Below are positions 1-7,299 of a stretch of DNA of 12,842 bases, piece after piece (positions within the stretch are counted from its first letter, which is position 1; each line of letters begins with the position of its first letter). A model generated the notes under the pieces. The model was not told the origin of the DNA. It saw nothing but the letters and a program-made list of their open reading frames with translations, and did not search any database. The position numbers were made by a program, and so were the translations under genes. The stretch lies in contig CAYFVR010000136.1 of NCBI GenBank assembly GCA_964346545.1, positions 1 to 12,842 of the forward strand, written 5' to 3'. Source of the DNA: CAYFVR01 sp964346545 (GTDB lineage Bacteria > Desulfobacterota > Desulfobacteria > Desulfobacterales > Desulfococcaceae).

Positions 1-57
1 TTTGGATCGGAAGACTCCGTTTCCACTTCTAAAGCACCAAGGCGCCAAAGTAGAATT

Positions 58-84
58 AAAAGCGGCGAAAATTCCGGCCGCCTT
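58..84 (-). terminator. Rho-independent terminator of the yifB operon
   Basis: Read on the minus strand, AAGGCGGC (84-77) pairs with GCCGCTTT (66-59), including one G-U pair. The loop is 10 nt, and the T run covers 61-58. The stem begins at the last base of the cysteine-cluster gene's stop codon, so the operon ends exactly here. Positions 1-57 beyond it show no gene I can support. Confidence 0.6.
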
Positions 85-611
85 CAATCCGCGGCCCGCA
101 AAAAGGCCGCCTCCATGGCGGCGCGGGCGGCTTTGATGTCGGCGACGACCTCGTCCACGCGGCGCGGAAGGGCGCGCCCTCGGAGGCGCAGCAGGCGGGT
201 TTGGGGCGGGCAGATGTACCAGGTGCAAATCCAGGGACGGTGCAGCCGGTGCAGCCGACAGCCCACCGGACCGAGAAACCGGCAGGTTTCCCCGAGGCCC
301 GTCATGGGTTGACCGTCCGGCGGGGAAATGCCCCGCAGGCGCAGAAACAACAGATCGTCGAAATTGTACCAGAGCGTGGCCACCTGACAGCAGGGCTCGG
401 AACAGTCCGGACACGTCGGCGCGCAGAGATCGTCCATCAGCGGGAACAGCGAGTTCAATCCACGCTCCACCCGCAGGGCTTCCTCCCGGGCCGGGTCCAG
501 CGCATGGCCCAACCGATCCATCAAATAGGCGAACGCGGCGTTGATCTCCCGCCATTCCGCCGGGGAAGACCACGGCGAGCGAAACGGCGTCGCGCTTTCC
601 CCGGCCGTCAC
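84..611 (-). CDS. YkgJ-family cysteine cluster protein
   Basis: A soluble protein of about 175 residues, probably binding zinc or an iron-sulfur cluster; its biochemical role is unknown. Nine cysteines stand in the central to C-terminal half: C63, C67, C70, the C74-C75 pair, C110, C118, C129 and C134. They include a CxxxCxxCxxxCC block followed by CRFLGPVGCRLH and the ICTWYIC stretch. This fits the YkgJ/putative zinc- or iron-chelating family, in which scattered conserved cysteines form the metal site. I chose the GTG at 611-609 because it overlaps the yifB stop (GTGA), implying translational coupling. The frame stays open upstream of this GTG, but there it only shadows yifB. Its task is not clear from the context. 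The family assignment is fairly safe; the metal and reaction are not known. Confidence 0.8.
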   Translation of the reverse strand: MTAGESATPFRSPWSSPAEWREINAAFAYLMDRLGHALDPAREEALRVERGLNSLFPLMDDLCAPTCPDCSEPCCQVATLWYNFDDLLFLRLRGISPPDGQPMTGLGETCRFLGPVGCRLHRLHRPWICTWYICPPQTRLLRLRGRALPRRVDEVVADIKAARAAMEAAFLRAAD

Positions 612-2143
612 AACAACCCCCTTCCCCGATCCAGACTCCGGTACTGCACCGCCTCGGCCAGATGGGCCACGCCCACCCTTTCCGCCCCCGCCAGATCGGC
701 GACGGTGCGGGCGATTTTGAGAATCCGGTTGTAGGCCCGGGCGGAAAGGCCCAGCCGATCCACCGCCGTCTCCAGCAGGTTCAGCCCGGCTTCGTCCAAC
801 TCGCAATGGACCTTGATGTGACGGTTGCCCATCTGGGCGTTGCAGTGAATTCGTCCATTCTGGAAGCGGCGGGTCTGGACGCGCCGAGCCGCCGCCACCC
901 GCTCCCGGATGGCGGCGGAGGATTCCGTGGCCGTCTTGCCCATCAGCTCCTTGTAGGGCACCGCCGGCACCTCCACATGAATGTCGATCCGATCCAGCAG
1001 CGGGCCGGAAATCCGCGACCGGTACCGCTGAATCTGGGGCGTGGTGCATTGGCATTCGTGTTTGGGATCGGAAAAATAACCGCAGGGGCAGGGGTTCATG
1101 GCCGCGATGAGCATGAAGCTGGAGGGATAGGTCAGCGTCGTGGTGGCCCGGGAAATGGTCACCCGCTGATCCTCCAGCGGCTGGCGCAGCACCTCCAGCA
1201 CGTTTTTTTTGAACTCCGGCAGCTCGTCCAGAAACAGCACGCCGTTGTGGGCCAGGCTCACCTGGCCCGGCCGGGGAATATGGCCGCCCCCGATGAGTCC
1301 GGCGTCGGAAATGGTGTGATGAGGCGAACGGAACGGCCGTCGGGTCACCAGGGCCTGGTCGGCCTCCAGCAGCCCCACCACGCTAAAAATTTTGGTGGTC
1401 TCGATGGCCTCGTCGAAGGTCAGCGGCGGCAGAACGGTGGGGATTCGCCGGGCCAGCATGGTCTTGCCGGAGCCGGGCGGGCCGATCATGATCAGATTGT
1501 GCCCGCCGGCCGCCGCCACCTCCAGGGCCCGCTTGACGTGCTCCTGCCCCATCACCTCGGCGAAATCGGCGATGTCCGTTTCTTCCCCGGCGAAGATCGC
1601 GTCGATGTCGGCCGTCACCGGCGCGATCCGGCCCAGCCCCCGGAAGAAATCCACCGCCTGCGCCAGGGTTTCCACCGGCAGTACGTCAACGCCCTCCACC
1701 ACCGACGCCTCCCGACCGTTTTCCGCGGGAATCAGGATTCCCTCGTATCCGGCCTTCCGGGCCGCCAGCGCCATGGGCAGCGCGCCGCGCACCGGCTTCA
1801 CCCGACCGTCCAGGGAAAGCTCCCCCAGCACCAGGTGGCGGTCCAACGCCTTGCGGTCCACGATGCCCAAGGCCGCCAGAATGCCCAGCGCCATGGGCAA
1901 ATCGAAGCCGGTGCCCTCCTTTTTGACGTCCGCCGGGGCGAGGTTCACCGTGATCCGGTCGTCCGGGAAGGGAAAGCCGGAATTGCCGATGGCCGTCTTC
2001 ACCCGTTCCTTGCTCTCCTTCACCGCCGCTTCGGGCAGGCCCACCGTGGTAAAATACGGCAGCCCCGGCGACAGGTCCACCTCCACTTCCACCAGATACG
2101 CGTCGATGCCGATCACGGCGCTGCTCAGGACCTTGGCCAACAC
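608..2143 (-). CDS. yifB: YifB-family Mg chelatase-like AAA+ ATPase
   Basis: A 511-residue cytosolic AAA+ protein of the ComM/YifB type. In naturally competent bacteria ComM is a helicase that aids branch migration during DNA integration; in other species its role is less clear. Domains in order: a ChlI/Lon-protease-like N-terminal domain (about 20-142), Walker A GPPGSGKT (221-228), Walker B LFLDE (303-307), an AAMNPCPCG segment (347-355) with further cysteines at C364 and C366, and a C-terminal Mg-chelatase domain (about 415-507). The start is a GTG with a perfect AAGGAGG ribosome site 7 nt upstream. The product then begins (M)LAKVLSSAVIGIDAY, as is usual for the family, and its length matches the family norm. 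An in-frame ATG 41 codons upstream (at 2266) adds an unconserved, basic extension and is less likely. The gene is coupled to the downstream cysteine-cluster gene. Confidence in identity is high; function in this organism is inferred. Confidence 0.95.
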   Translation of the reverse strand: MLAKVLSSAVIGIDAYLVEVEVDLSPGLPYFTTVGLPEAAVKESKERVKTAIGNSGFPFPDDRITVNLAPADVKKEGTGFDLPMALGILAALGIVDRKALDRHLVLGELSLDGRVKPVRGALPMALAARKAGYEGILIPAENGREASVVEGVDVLPVETLAQAVDFFRGLGRIAPVTADIDAIFAGEETDIADFAEVMGQEHVKRALEVAAAGGHNLIMIGPPGSGKTMLARRIPTVLPPLTFDEAIETTKIFSVVGLLEADQALVTRRPFRSPHHTISDAGLIGGGHIPRPGQVSLAHNGVLFLDELPEFKKNVLEVLRQPLEDQRVTISRATTTLTYPSSFMLIAAMNPCPCGYFSDPKHECQCTTPQIQRYRSRISGPLLDRIDIHVEVPAVPYKELMGKTATESSAAIRERVAAARRVQTRRFQNGRIHCNAQMGNRHIKVHCELDEAGLNLLETAVDRLGLSARAYNRILKIARTVADLAGAERVGVAHLAEAVQYRSLDRGRGLL

Positions 2144-2150
2144 GGGGGAA

Positions 2151-2157
2151 CCTCCTT
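2151..2157 (-). promoter_or_regulatory. Shine-Dalgarno site fixing the yifB start
   Basis: AAGGAGG on the minus strand lies 7 nt before the GTG at 2143-2141. It favours this GTG over the upstream in-frame ATG at 2266. Confidence 0.85.
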
Positions 2158-2320
2158 GGGGAAACACGGGGAAAGCGGAAATCATAACGGACCCGAACGC
2201 CTTTCGCAAACCTTTTCCCGACCGTTTCCCGGTGAAAAAATCCCGAAGACGGTTGCCAACCCCCATAAAAATGAGATATGAGGTGGAACCTATTGGATTT
2301 GACGTTGTGGGGCAAGGAAT

Positions 2321-2348
2321 GCGGCAATCCCCGAACCGGCATTGCCGC
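2321..2348. repeat. 8-bp perfect inverted repeat
   Basis: GCGGCAAT (2321-2328) and ATTGCCGC (2341-2348) flank a 12-nt spacer. No T run follows on either strand, so it is not an intrinsic terminator. It could be an operator or an RNA hairpin between the divergent genes. The pairing is certain; the function is unknown. Confidence 0.4.
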
Positions 2349-2527
2349 CGCGAAAGTTCACCCCGTTGCGTCTCTTTTGGGGTTTTCCCTTGCCCAAGGC
2401 CGAAAACGGATTAGTTTCCGATACGTCGATCCGGCGCCGAGCTTTACAAAAGGCGTTTTCCCTGAATCGAACCGGGGAACCCGTTTCCGAGCCAACCACG
2501 CCGATGCCGATTCGATGTTTACGACAC

Positions 2528-2565
2528 TTGGAAAATGTTGGAAGTATTGGAAAATGTTGGAAGTA
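2528..2565. repeat. Perfect 19-bp tandem repeat, two copies
   Basis: TTGGAAAATGTTGGAAGTA occurs at 2528-2546 and again, immediately adjacent, at 2547-2565. Each unit holds two TTGGAA half-motifs about one DNA turn apart (10 bp between starts), so four TTGGAA motifs lie in phased order. It ends 12 bp before the start codon of the first gene of the PIN module, in the leader. That position suits a binding site for an autorepressor, but no binding is shown. Confidence 0.7.
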
Positions 2566-2577
2566 ATGGAGCGCACC

Positions 2578-2907
2578 ATGAAACAGGCCATCTGGATATC
2601 CTACGATTTTGGAGTTCGGGGCGATTATGAGGGGATGTACGCTTGGCTGGATGCGCATGGGGCGTTGGAATGCGGCGACAGCCTGGCCCTGGTTCACTAT
2701 GAATTTTCGGGCGAGTTAATTCCCGCCATCCAGCGGGATATCCAAACTGCCGTGGAAGTGACTCGAAAAACGAGAATCTACGTCATCTTGCGGGATTCCG
2801 CGAACGGGAAAATGAAGGGGCGCTTTATTTTCGGAACCCGAAAAGCCGCCCCTTGGACCGGGTACGCCGTCGAACAAGAGGAAGTGCTGGAAGACGTTGA
2901 AATTTAG
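2578..2907 (+). CDS. Uncharacterised 109-residue protein paired with a PIN nuclease
   Basis: I do not recognise a named family. The protein has no signal peptide, membrane span or cysteine cluster. By eye the order is strand (QAIWISYDFG), helix (DYEGMYAWLDAHGA), strand (DSLALVHYEF), helix (ELIPAIQRDIQTAVE), strand (TRIYVILRD), strand (KMKGRFIFGTRK). This beta-alpha-beta-beta-alpha-beta pattern recalls the ferredoxin-like fold of Cas2 and VapD; that is inference only. I chose the ATG at 2578 because GGAG at 2568-2571 sits 6 nt upstream. The ATG at 2566 is an alternative adding four residues, and the frame is open back to 2278. GC over 2581-2820 is about 54%, well below the surrounding genes, hinting at acquisition. 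It ends 2 bases before the PIN gene, so the two are probably co-translated. A role as antitoxin or nuclease partner is a guess from position. Confidence 0.75.
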   Translation: MKQAIWISYDFGVRGDYEGMYAWLDAHGALECGDSLALVHYEFSGELIPAIQRDIQTAVEVTRKTRIYVILRDSANGKMKGRFIFGTRKAAPWTGYAVEQEEVLEDVEI

Positions 2908-2909
2908 GC

Positions 2910-3338
2910 ATGGAGTACATCCTGATCGACACGGGGGTCTGGATCGCCCTGTTTGACCGAAAAGATCAACATCGGAAACAGGCGGAAAAGATCAGCGAGT
3001 ACTTTGAGCTTTTTCACTTGATTCTTCCGTGGCCCACGCTCTACGAAACCCTGCGCACCAAAATCATGAGACGCCCGCGCCTGGTTCGGGATTTCGATTT
3101 CGAGGGCTTCTTGAAACGCCCGTCCACTTCTCTCCTGGACGACGGCCCGTATCGCGGGGCCGCGTTGGAGATGTGCTTTGAATCCGTGTTCCGGAAACAC
3201 CGCCCGCTGAGCTTGGTGGATTGTTTGATTCGGCTCATTCTGGAAGACCGTAACGTCAAAATCACTTCGCTGGCCACTTTCAACTACGCGGATTTTTCGG
3301 ATGTGTGCCAGCAACGGCGGATTGAAATCCTGATGTAG
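2910..3338 (+). CDS. PIN-domain ribonuclease, VapC-like
   Basis: A 142-residue PIN-domain protein, the size of a VapC-type toxin. PIN domains cut RNA using three or four acidic residues and Mg2+ or Mn2+. Those residues can be placed here: D7 in LIDTGVWIALFD, E46 in PTLYETL, D104 in LSLVDCLI, and the late TFNYADF motif with N125 and D128. That last form (T-x-N-x-x-D-F) is common in VapC-like proteins, so the site looks intact. The start ATG lies 2 nt after the stop of the upstream gene, with no good ribosome site of its own. Translation therefore probably depends on coupling. The usual DNA-binding VapB-type antitoxin is absent; its place is taken by an unrecognised 109-residue protein. RNA target and toxicity are unknown. 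Confidence 0.85.
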   Translation: MEYILIDTGVWIALFDRKDQHRKQAEKISEYFELFHLILPWPTLYETLRTKIMRRPRLVRDFDFEGFLKRPSTSLLDDGPYRGAALEMCFESVFRKHRPLSLVDCLIRLILEDRNVKITSLATFNYADFSDVCQQRRIEILM

Positions 3339-3428
3339 CCTTCGCCTTCCCATTTTGGGGAGGAGTATCGCTCCGCCGGCGAGGCCGGCCGGTCGCGGAC
3401 GCTTTTTTCGACGGCGAAATCAATTCCG

Positions 3429-3453
3429 CGGGCGAATTCTGGCCCGGGTTTTT
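3429..3453 (+). terminator. Candidate terminator after the PIN module
   Basis: CGGGC (3429-3433) pairs with GCCCG (3442-3446) across an 8-nt loop, followed by GG and five T residues (3449-3453). A second GC-rich hairpin with a GCCGGC stem (3375-3389) lies upstream, with six T at 3403-3408, but its T run is too far from the stem. The stem chosen is short, so this is a modest call. Confidence 0.35.
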
Positions 3454-3462
3454 CGGATGGAA

Positions 3463-3502
3463 GAATGAAGTGGGCGCCGTCTGATTTCGCCCATCTTCAT
3501 TC
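3463..3502 (+). promoter_or_regulatory. Hairpin in the lpxC 5' leader
   Basis: GAATGAAG (3463-3470) pairs with CTTCATTC (3495-3502), and GGGCG (3472-3476) with CGCCC (3488-3492). That makes 13 base pairs with a 1x2 internal loop and an 11-nt apical loop. No T run follows. The 3' arm abuts the purine-rich ribosome-site segment GGAAAGGA (3503-3510), which lies 13 nt before the lpxC ATG. It could affect translation of lpxC, but a regulatory role is inference. Confidence 0.4.
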
Positions 3503-3523
3503 GGAAAGGACGACAACAACCTT

Positions 3524-4429
3524 ATGCAATTCCAGCAACGCACCCTGGCCCGGGCCGCATCGTGCGCCGGGATCGGGGTTCACTCGGGTCGAACCGTCCA
3601 TCTGCGGGTGTTGCCCGCGCCCGTGAATCACGGCATTCAGTTCGCCCGGGTGGATTTGCCCGCCCGACCGCGAATTCCCGCGGTGTTCGCCAACGTGGTG
3701 GATACCAGCAACGCCACGGTGCTGGGCGTCGAAGGCTGCATCGTCTCCACGGTGGAACATCTCATGGCCGCCATGGCCGCGTTGGAGATCGACAACGCGC
3801 GGGTGGAGATCGACAATTTCGAGCTGCCCATCATGGACGGCAGCGCCGCCCCCTTCGTGGAGCTTCTGGAATCGGCCGGAATCCGGGACCAGGGCGGACC
3901 CAAATGCGTGTTCGTGGTCAAACGACCCATCACCGTCACCGAAGGGGACAAAACCGTCTCCATCCATCCCTCCCCCGTGCCCAAAATCACCGCATCCATC
4001 GATTTCTCCCATCCCCTCATCGGCCATCAGTCCTACACGACGACCGTCACTCCCGACCGGTTCCGGGATGAAATCGCGCCCGCCCGCACCTTCGGCTTTC
4101 TGCACGAAGTGGAAATGATGAAACAATTCGGTCTGGGGCGGGGCGGCTCCCTGGACAACGCCGTGGTGGTGGGCCCCGACGGCGTGCTCAACCCCGACGG
4201 CCTCCGCTTCCCCGACGAATTCGTCCGCCACAAGGTGCTGGACTGCATCGGCGACATTTCTCTGCTGGGGCTGCCGATCCTGGGCCATCTGGTTTCTCAC
4301 CGGTCGGGCCACGCCTTTAATCACGCCTTTCTAAAGGCTTTCGTGGAAAACACCGCCGCCTGGGAAACCCAGACCCTCCACGACCTGCGCGACCGCCAAA
4401 ATCGTTCGGCGGAGGCGCTGGCCGTCTGA
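3524..4429 (+). CDS. lpxC: UDP-3-O-acyl-N-acetylglucosamine deacetylase
   Basis: A 301-residue cytosolic zinc amidase that removes acetate from UDP-3-O-acyl-GlcNAc, the committed step of lipid A synthesis. Length is typical. The N-terminus QFQQRTLARAASCAGIGVHSG is characteristic and fixes the start. Zinc ligands are visible as H79 (in STVEHL), H236 and D240 (in RHKVLDCIGD). Catalytic residues are E78 and H263 (in RSGHAF). The DGSAAPF motif stands near residues 105-111. All key residues are present, so the enzyme should be active. This shows the organism makes lipid A. It leads a plus-strand run of seven genes; the next starts 17 nt after its stop. Regulation in Enterobacteria is by FtsH proteolysis; nothing here speaks to that, but the leader carries a hairpin. 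Confidence 0.98.
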   Translation: MQFQQRTLARAASCAGIGVHSGRTVHLRVLPAPVNHGIQFARVDLPARPRIPAVFANVVDTSNATVLGVEGCIVSTVEHLMAAMAALEIDNARVEIDNFELPIMDGSAAPFVELLESAGIRDQGGPKCVFVVKRPITVTEGDKTVSIHPSPVPKITASIDFSHPLIGHQSYTTTVTPDRFRDEIAPARTFGFLHEVEMMKQFGLGRGGSLDNAVVVGPDGVLNPDGLRFPDEFVRHKVLDCIGDISLLGLPILGHLVSHRSGHAFNHAFLKAFVENTAAWETQTLHDLRDRQNRSAEALAV

Positions 4430-4445
4430 TTCGGCCCGCTCAACG

Positions 4446-5030
4446 GTGGCCATGGGGCGCTCCCGCATTCGCATCATCATCGCTTGCGTTCTCACGACGT
4501 TCCTTCTCGCGCCCCCGCCGGCCGGGGCGGTGCAGGGGGCGCGGCTGTCGGACATCTCCATCACCAACAGCCGCGCCGACCTGCGCGTGTCGTTGACCGT
4601 CCGGGACGCCTTTTCCCCCAAGATGCAGGAAGCGGTCTTCAGCGGCGTGCCCACCAGCTTCTCCTTCTTCATCACCCTCACCGAAACCCGCGCGCTCTGG
4701 GCCGACCGAACCGTCGCCGACGTCACCCTCACCCATACCGTCAAGTACAACAGCCTTCGCCGGGTCTTCGCCATCGAGCGCTCCTGGGCCGAAACCGAGG
4801 GGGAGCTGTTCGTCTCCTCCTACGACGAGGCCCGGCGGCTGATGTCGGAAATCGACGGGTTTTCCGTGGTTCCCCTGGACCGGCTCAAGAAGGGGCGGCG
4901 CTACGTGCTGCGGGCCAAGGCGAAATTGAGCAAAATCACTCTCCCGTTTTACCTCCACCACCTGCTCATCATGGCGTCGCTCTGGGCCTTCGAAACCGAC
5001 TGGCACCAGATCGAGTTCGTCTACGAATGA
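4446..5030 (+). CDS. DUF4390 domain-containing exported protein
   Basis: A protein of about 194 residues of unknown biochemical role. It starts with basic residues and a hydrophobic stretch (IIIACVLTTFLL) followed by APPPAGAVQG, a likely signal peptide, so it probably acts in the periplasm. The rest matches the DUF4390 style: alternating strands such as DISITNSRADLRVSLTVRDAF, the SFSFFITLTETRALWADR segment, and a C-terminal SLWAFETDWHQIEFVYE. DUF4390 genes commonly precede ntrY-like kinases, as here, where the kinase starts 31 nt later. A role in sensing or in membrane maintenance with that kinase is therefore plausible but inferred. The start is GTG 4446 or ATG 4452; neither has a clear ribosome site. 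The family call is good; the function is open. Confidence 0.85.
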   Translation: MAMGRSRIRIIIACVLTTFLLAPPPAGAVQGARLSDISITNSRADLRVSLTVRDAFSPKMQEAVFSGVPTSFSFFITLTETRALWADRTVADVTLTHTVKYNSLRRVFAIERSWAETEGELFVSSYDEARRLMSEIDGFSVVPLDRLKKGRRYVLRAKAKLSKITLPFYLHHLLIMASLWAFETDWHQIEFVYE

Positions 5031-5061
5031 GTTTGCTCCGCCCCCGGGAAGGCCGCCGATC

Positions 5062-7299
5062 ATGGCCCGTCTGAGCCGAAACCGACCCAAGCCGATCCGC
5101 GCCCTGCCGCCGGAACGGCTGCGACGGCGGCGGGAGCTGATCCTGATCGGCGTGGTGGTGGCCGTCATGGCCCTGCTGACCTGGGCGGAAACGCGGCTCA
5201 TCAATTTCGGGGCCGACTTTCCCATCTCCAACACGGTGTTGATGTTCACCCTCATCAACGTCAACCTGCTGCTGCTGATCCTGCTGATCTTCCTGGTCTT
5301 CCGCAACTTGGTCAAGGTGCTCTACGAACGGCGGCGGCGGGTGATGGGAGCCCAGCTCCGCACCCGGCTGGTCCTCGCCTTCATCGGCCTCACCCTGCTG
5401 CCCACGGCGGTGCTCTTTTATTTTTCGCTCAACTTCATCAACACCAGCCTGGAATTCTGGTTCAACGCGCCCATCGAGCAGGCCCTGGAAAAATCGCTCC
5501 AGGTGGGCCAGGGGCTTTACGAAAACCTGGAAGGCCGCCATCGCTTTTTCCTGGAGCGGATGGTCGCCGAGACCGGAGACCGGAACCTCTTCGCGCCGGG
5601 GAACCGACCGGCGCTGGCGAACTATCTGGAACGGTCTCGACGGGAATTCAACCTCCAGGGGGTGGAGGCCTATTCGGCGGCGGCGGAACGGATCGTTCTT
5701 CGAAAGGGGCCGGCCCTGGAGGCGCTGAACATGGCGCCGGTCACCCCCGGCAATCTTCGTCGGGAATCCGGAGAAAACCGAGTGCGGGTGGTCAGCGCCG
5801 ACACCGGCTTCGGCGAGCTGAACCGGATCGTGGCGCCGACGCCCATGGGCGAAACGCCGGCGAAAACCCGGGGGTTCGTGGCGGTGGCCTTTCTCATCCC
5901 GCCCGACCTGTCCGAGGCACTGGCGGCCATTTCCCGGGGGGTGGAGGAGTACCGGCAGATCAAAATGCTCAAACAGCCGGTGCGGGTCACCTACTACGTC
6001 ATCCTGTCGGTGGTGGCCCTGCTGGTGGTCTTCTGCGCCGTCTGGCTGGGATTTCACATCGCCAAGTCCATCAGCGGCCCCATCCACGATCTGGCGGAGG
6101 GCACCCGCCGGGTGGCCGAGGGCGATCTGGGCTTCACCATCCCGCCGGGGGGCGACGACGAAATCGGCAGCCTGGTGACCGCCTTCAACCGGATGACCCG
6201 GGACCTGCGGGGCAACCGGGAACAGCTGGTTTTGTCGGCCCGGATGCTGCGGGAGCAAAACGCGGAAATCGAAAAGCGGCGGCGGTACATGGAAATCGTG
6301 CTCACCAGCGTCTCCGCCGGGGTGGTCACCCTGGACGCCGGAGGCTTCGTCACCACCCTCAACCTTTCGGCGGAGCGAATGCTGGGGGTTCGGGGGGAAA
6401 CGGTTCGAGGCCGACATTACCGGCGGCTGCTGGGCGGCGATTTCCTCCGGCTGGCCGAGGAGGTGCTGGGCCAGACCCGGGCGGCGGGGGACCACGCCGT
6501 GGACACGCCGCTGCGGCTCACGGTGAACGGACGCCCCCGCAGCCTCGTGGCCCACACCACCACCCTCCGGGACGACGCGGGACAGCATCTGGGCGTGGTG
6601 GCCGTGCTGGACGACCTGACCGACCAGGAGCGGGCCCAGCGCATGGCCGCCTGGCGGGAGGTGGCCCGCCGCATCGCCCACGAGGTGAAAAATCCGCTGA
6701 CGCCCATCTCCCTTTCGGCCCAGCGGCTCCAGCGAAAATACGCCGAGCGAGTGGCGGAACCGGTATTTACGGAATGCACCCAGATGATCATCGATCAGGT
6801 CGAGCAGATCCGAAACCTGGTCAACGAATTTTCCACCTTCGCCCGCTTCCCGGCCGCCCATCCGGAGCCCTGCGCCCTGCCGCCCATCATCGACGAGGCC
6901 ATCGCCCTCTACCGGGAGGGCCACCCGGAGGTCCGCTTCACGGTGGAAACCGACGGGGACATTCCCCATCTCAACCTGGACCGTCGGCAGATCAAACAGG
7001 CCCTGATCAACCTGGTGGACAACGCCGTCACCGCCATGCGGCAGCGGGGCGAGATCACGTTTCGGCTCCGCCACCATCCCGACCGGAAAGCGGTGCGGCT
7101 GACGGTGGCGGACACCGGCCCCGGCATTCCGGACGCCGACAAGACCCGGCTCTTCGAGCCCTATTTTTCCACCAAAAAGAGCGGCATGGGGCTGGGGCTG
7201 ACCATCGTCAACTCCATCCTGGCCGACCACAAAGCCACCATCCGGGTTCAGGATCACGACGCCGGGGGAACGATGTTCGTCATCGAATTTCCCGTATAA
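5062..7299 (+). CDS. NtrY-like membrane sensor histidine kinase
   Basis: A 745-residue two-component sensor. Membrane segments lie at about 26-42, 57-81 and 102-122. A region of about 190 residues, probably periplasmic, follows, then a fourth span at about 310-333. After that come a HAMP domain (about 331-385), a PAS domain (about 410-520), a HisKA domain with phospho-acceptor H540 in IAHEVKNPLTP, and an HATPase_c domain with N box DNAVTAM (N654), G1 box DTGPGIPD (D684) and GMGLGL (708-713). The HEVKNPLTPI form of the H box and the NtrY-like membrane layout place it near NtrY. NtrY senses nitrogen or redox/envelope state in other bacteria, but the signal here is unknown. The start is supported by GGGAAGG a few bases upstream. 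The likely partner is the NtrX-like regulator downstream, though a 220-nt gap separates them. Confidence 0.93.
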   Translation: MARLSRNRPKPIRALPPERLRRRRELILIGVVVAVMALLTWAETRLINFGADFPISNTVLMFTLINVNLLLLILLIFLVFRNLVKVLYERRRRVMGAQLRTRLVLAFIGLTLLPTAVLFYFSLNFINTSLEFWFNAPIEQALEKSLQVGQGLYENLEGRHRFFLERMVAETGDRNLFAPGNRPALANYLERSRREFNLQGVEAYSAAAERIVLRKGPALEALNMAPVTPGNLRRESGENRVRVVSADTGFGELNRIVAPTPMGETPAKTRGFVAVAFLIPPDLSEALAAISRGVEEYRQIKMLKQPVRVTYYVILSVVALLVVFCAVWLGFHIAKSISGPIHDLAEGTRRVAEGDLGFTIPPGGDDEIGSLVTAFNRMTRDLRGNREQLVLSARMLREQNAEIEKRRRYMEIVLTSVSAGVVTLDAGGFVTTLNLSAERMLGVRGETVRGRHYRRLLGGDFLRLAEEVLGQTRAAGDHAVDTPLRLTVNGRPRSLVAHTTTLRDDAGQHLGVVAVLDDLTDQERAQRMAAWREVARRIAHEVKNPLTPISLSAQRLQRKYAERVAEPVFTECTQMIIDQVEQIRNLVNEFSTFARFPAAHPEPCALPPIIDEAIALYREGHPEVRFTVETDGDIPHLNLDRRQIKQALINLVDNAVTAMRQRGEITFRLRHHPDRKAVRLTVADTGPGIPDADKTRLFEPYFSTKKSGMGLGLTIVNSILADHKATIRVQDHDAGGTMFVIEFPV

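Larger units (their letters stand above)
2144..2577. other. Intergenic region between yifB and the PIN module
   Basis: These 434 bases separate the divergent yifB and PIN-module genes and should hold both promoters, but I see no convincing -35/-10 pair on either strand. It contains the yifB ribosome site (2151-2157), a perfect 8-bp inverted repeat (2321-2348) and a 19-bp tandem repeat (2528-2565). A plus-strand frame is open from 2278 into the next gene, and a 47-codon frame starts at ATG 2271. Neither looks like a conserved protein. The 19-nt repeat, not a multiple of three, argues against coding at the right end. Confidence 0.6.

Noticed and set aside
2144..2266. 41-residue N-terminal extension of YifB from ATG 2266
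   Set aside because: The GTG at 2143 has a perfect AAGGAGG site and matches the usual family N-terminus. The extension looks unconserved.
662..2281. Plus-strand open frame (539 codons) opposite yifB
   Set aside because: It shadows yifB, whose AAA+ motifs are unmistakable on the minus strand.
2271..2414. Small plus-strand frame of 47 codons upstream of the PIN module
   Set aside because: No recognisable features, no clear ribosome site, and unremarkable composition; not enough to call a gene.
2528..2565. CRISPR-like repeats
   Set aside because: There are only two copies and they abut without spacers; no cas genes are nearby. The same applies to 12711-12740.
2278..2577. 100-residue upstream extension of the PIN partner protein
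   Set aside because: It runs through a 19-bp tandem repeat that is not a multiple of three, and the ATG at 2578 has a well-placed ribosome site.
3375..3408. GCCGGC hairpin plus six T as terminator of the PIN module
   Set aside because: The T run lies 13 nt beyond the stem; the hairpin at 3429-3453 fits better.
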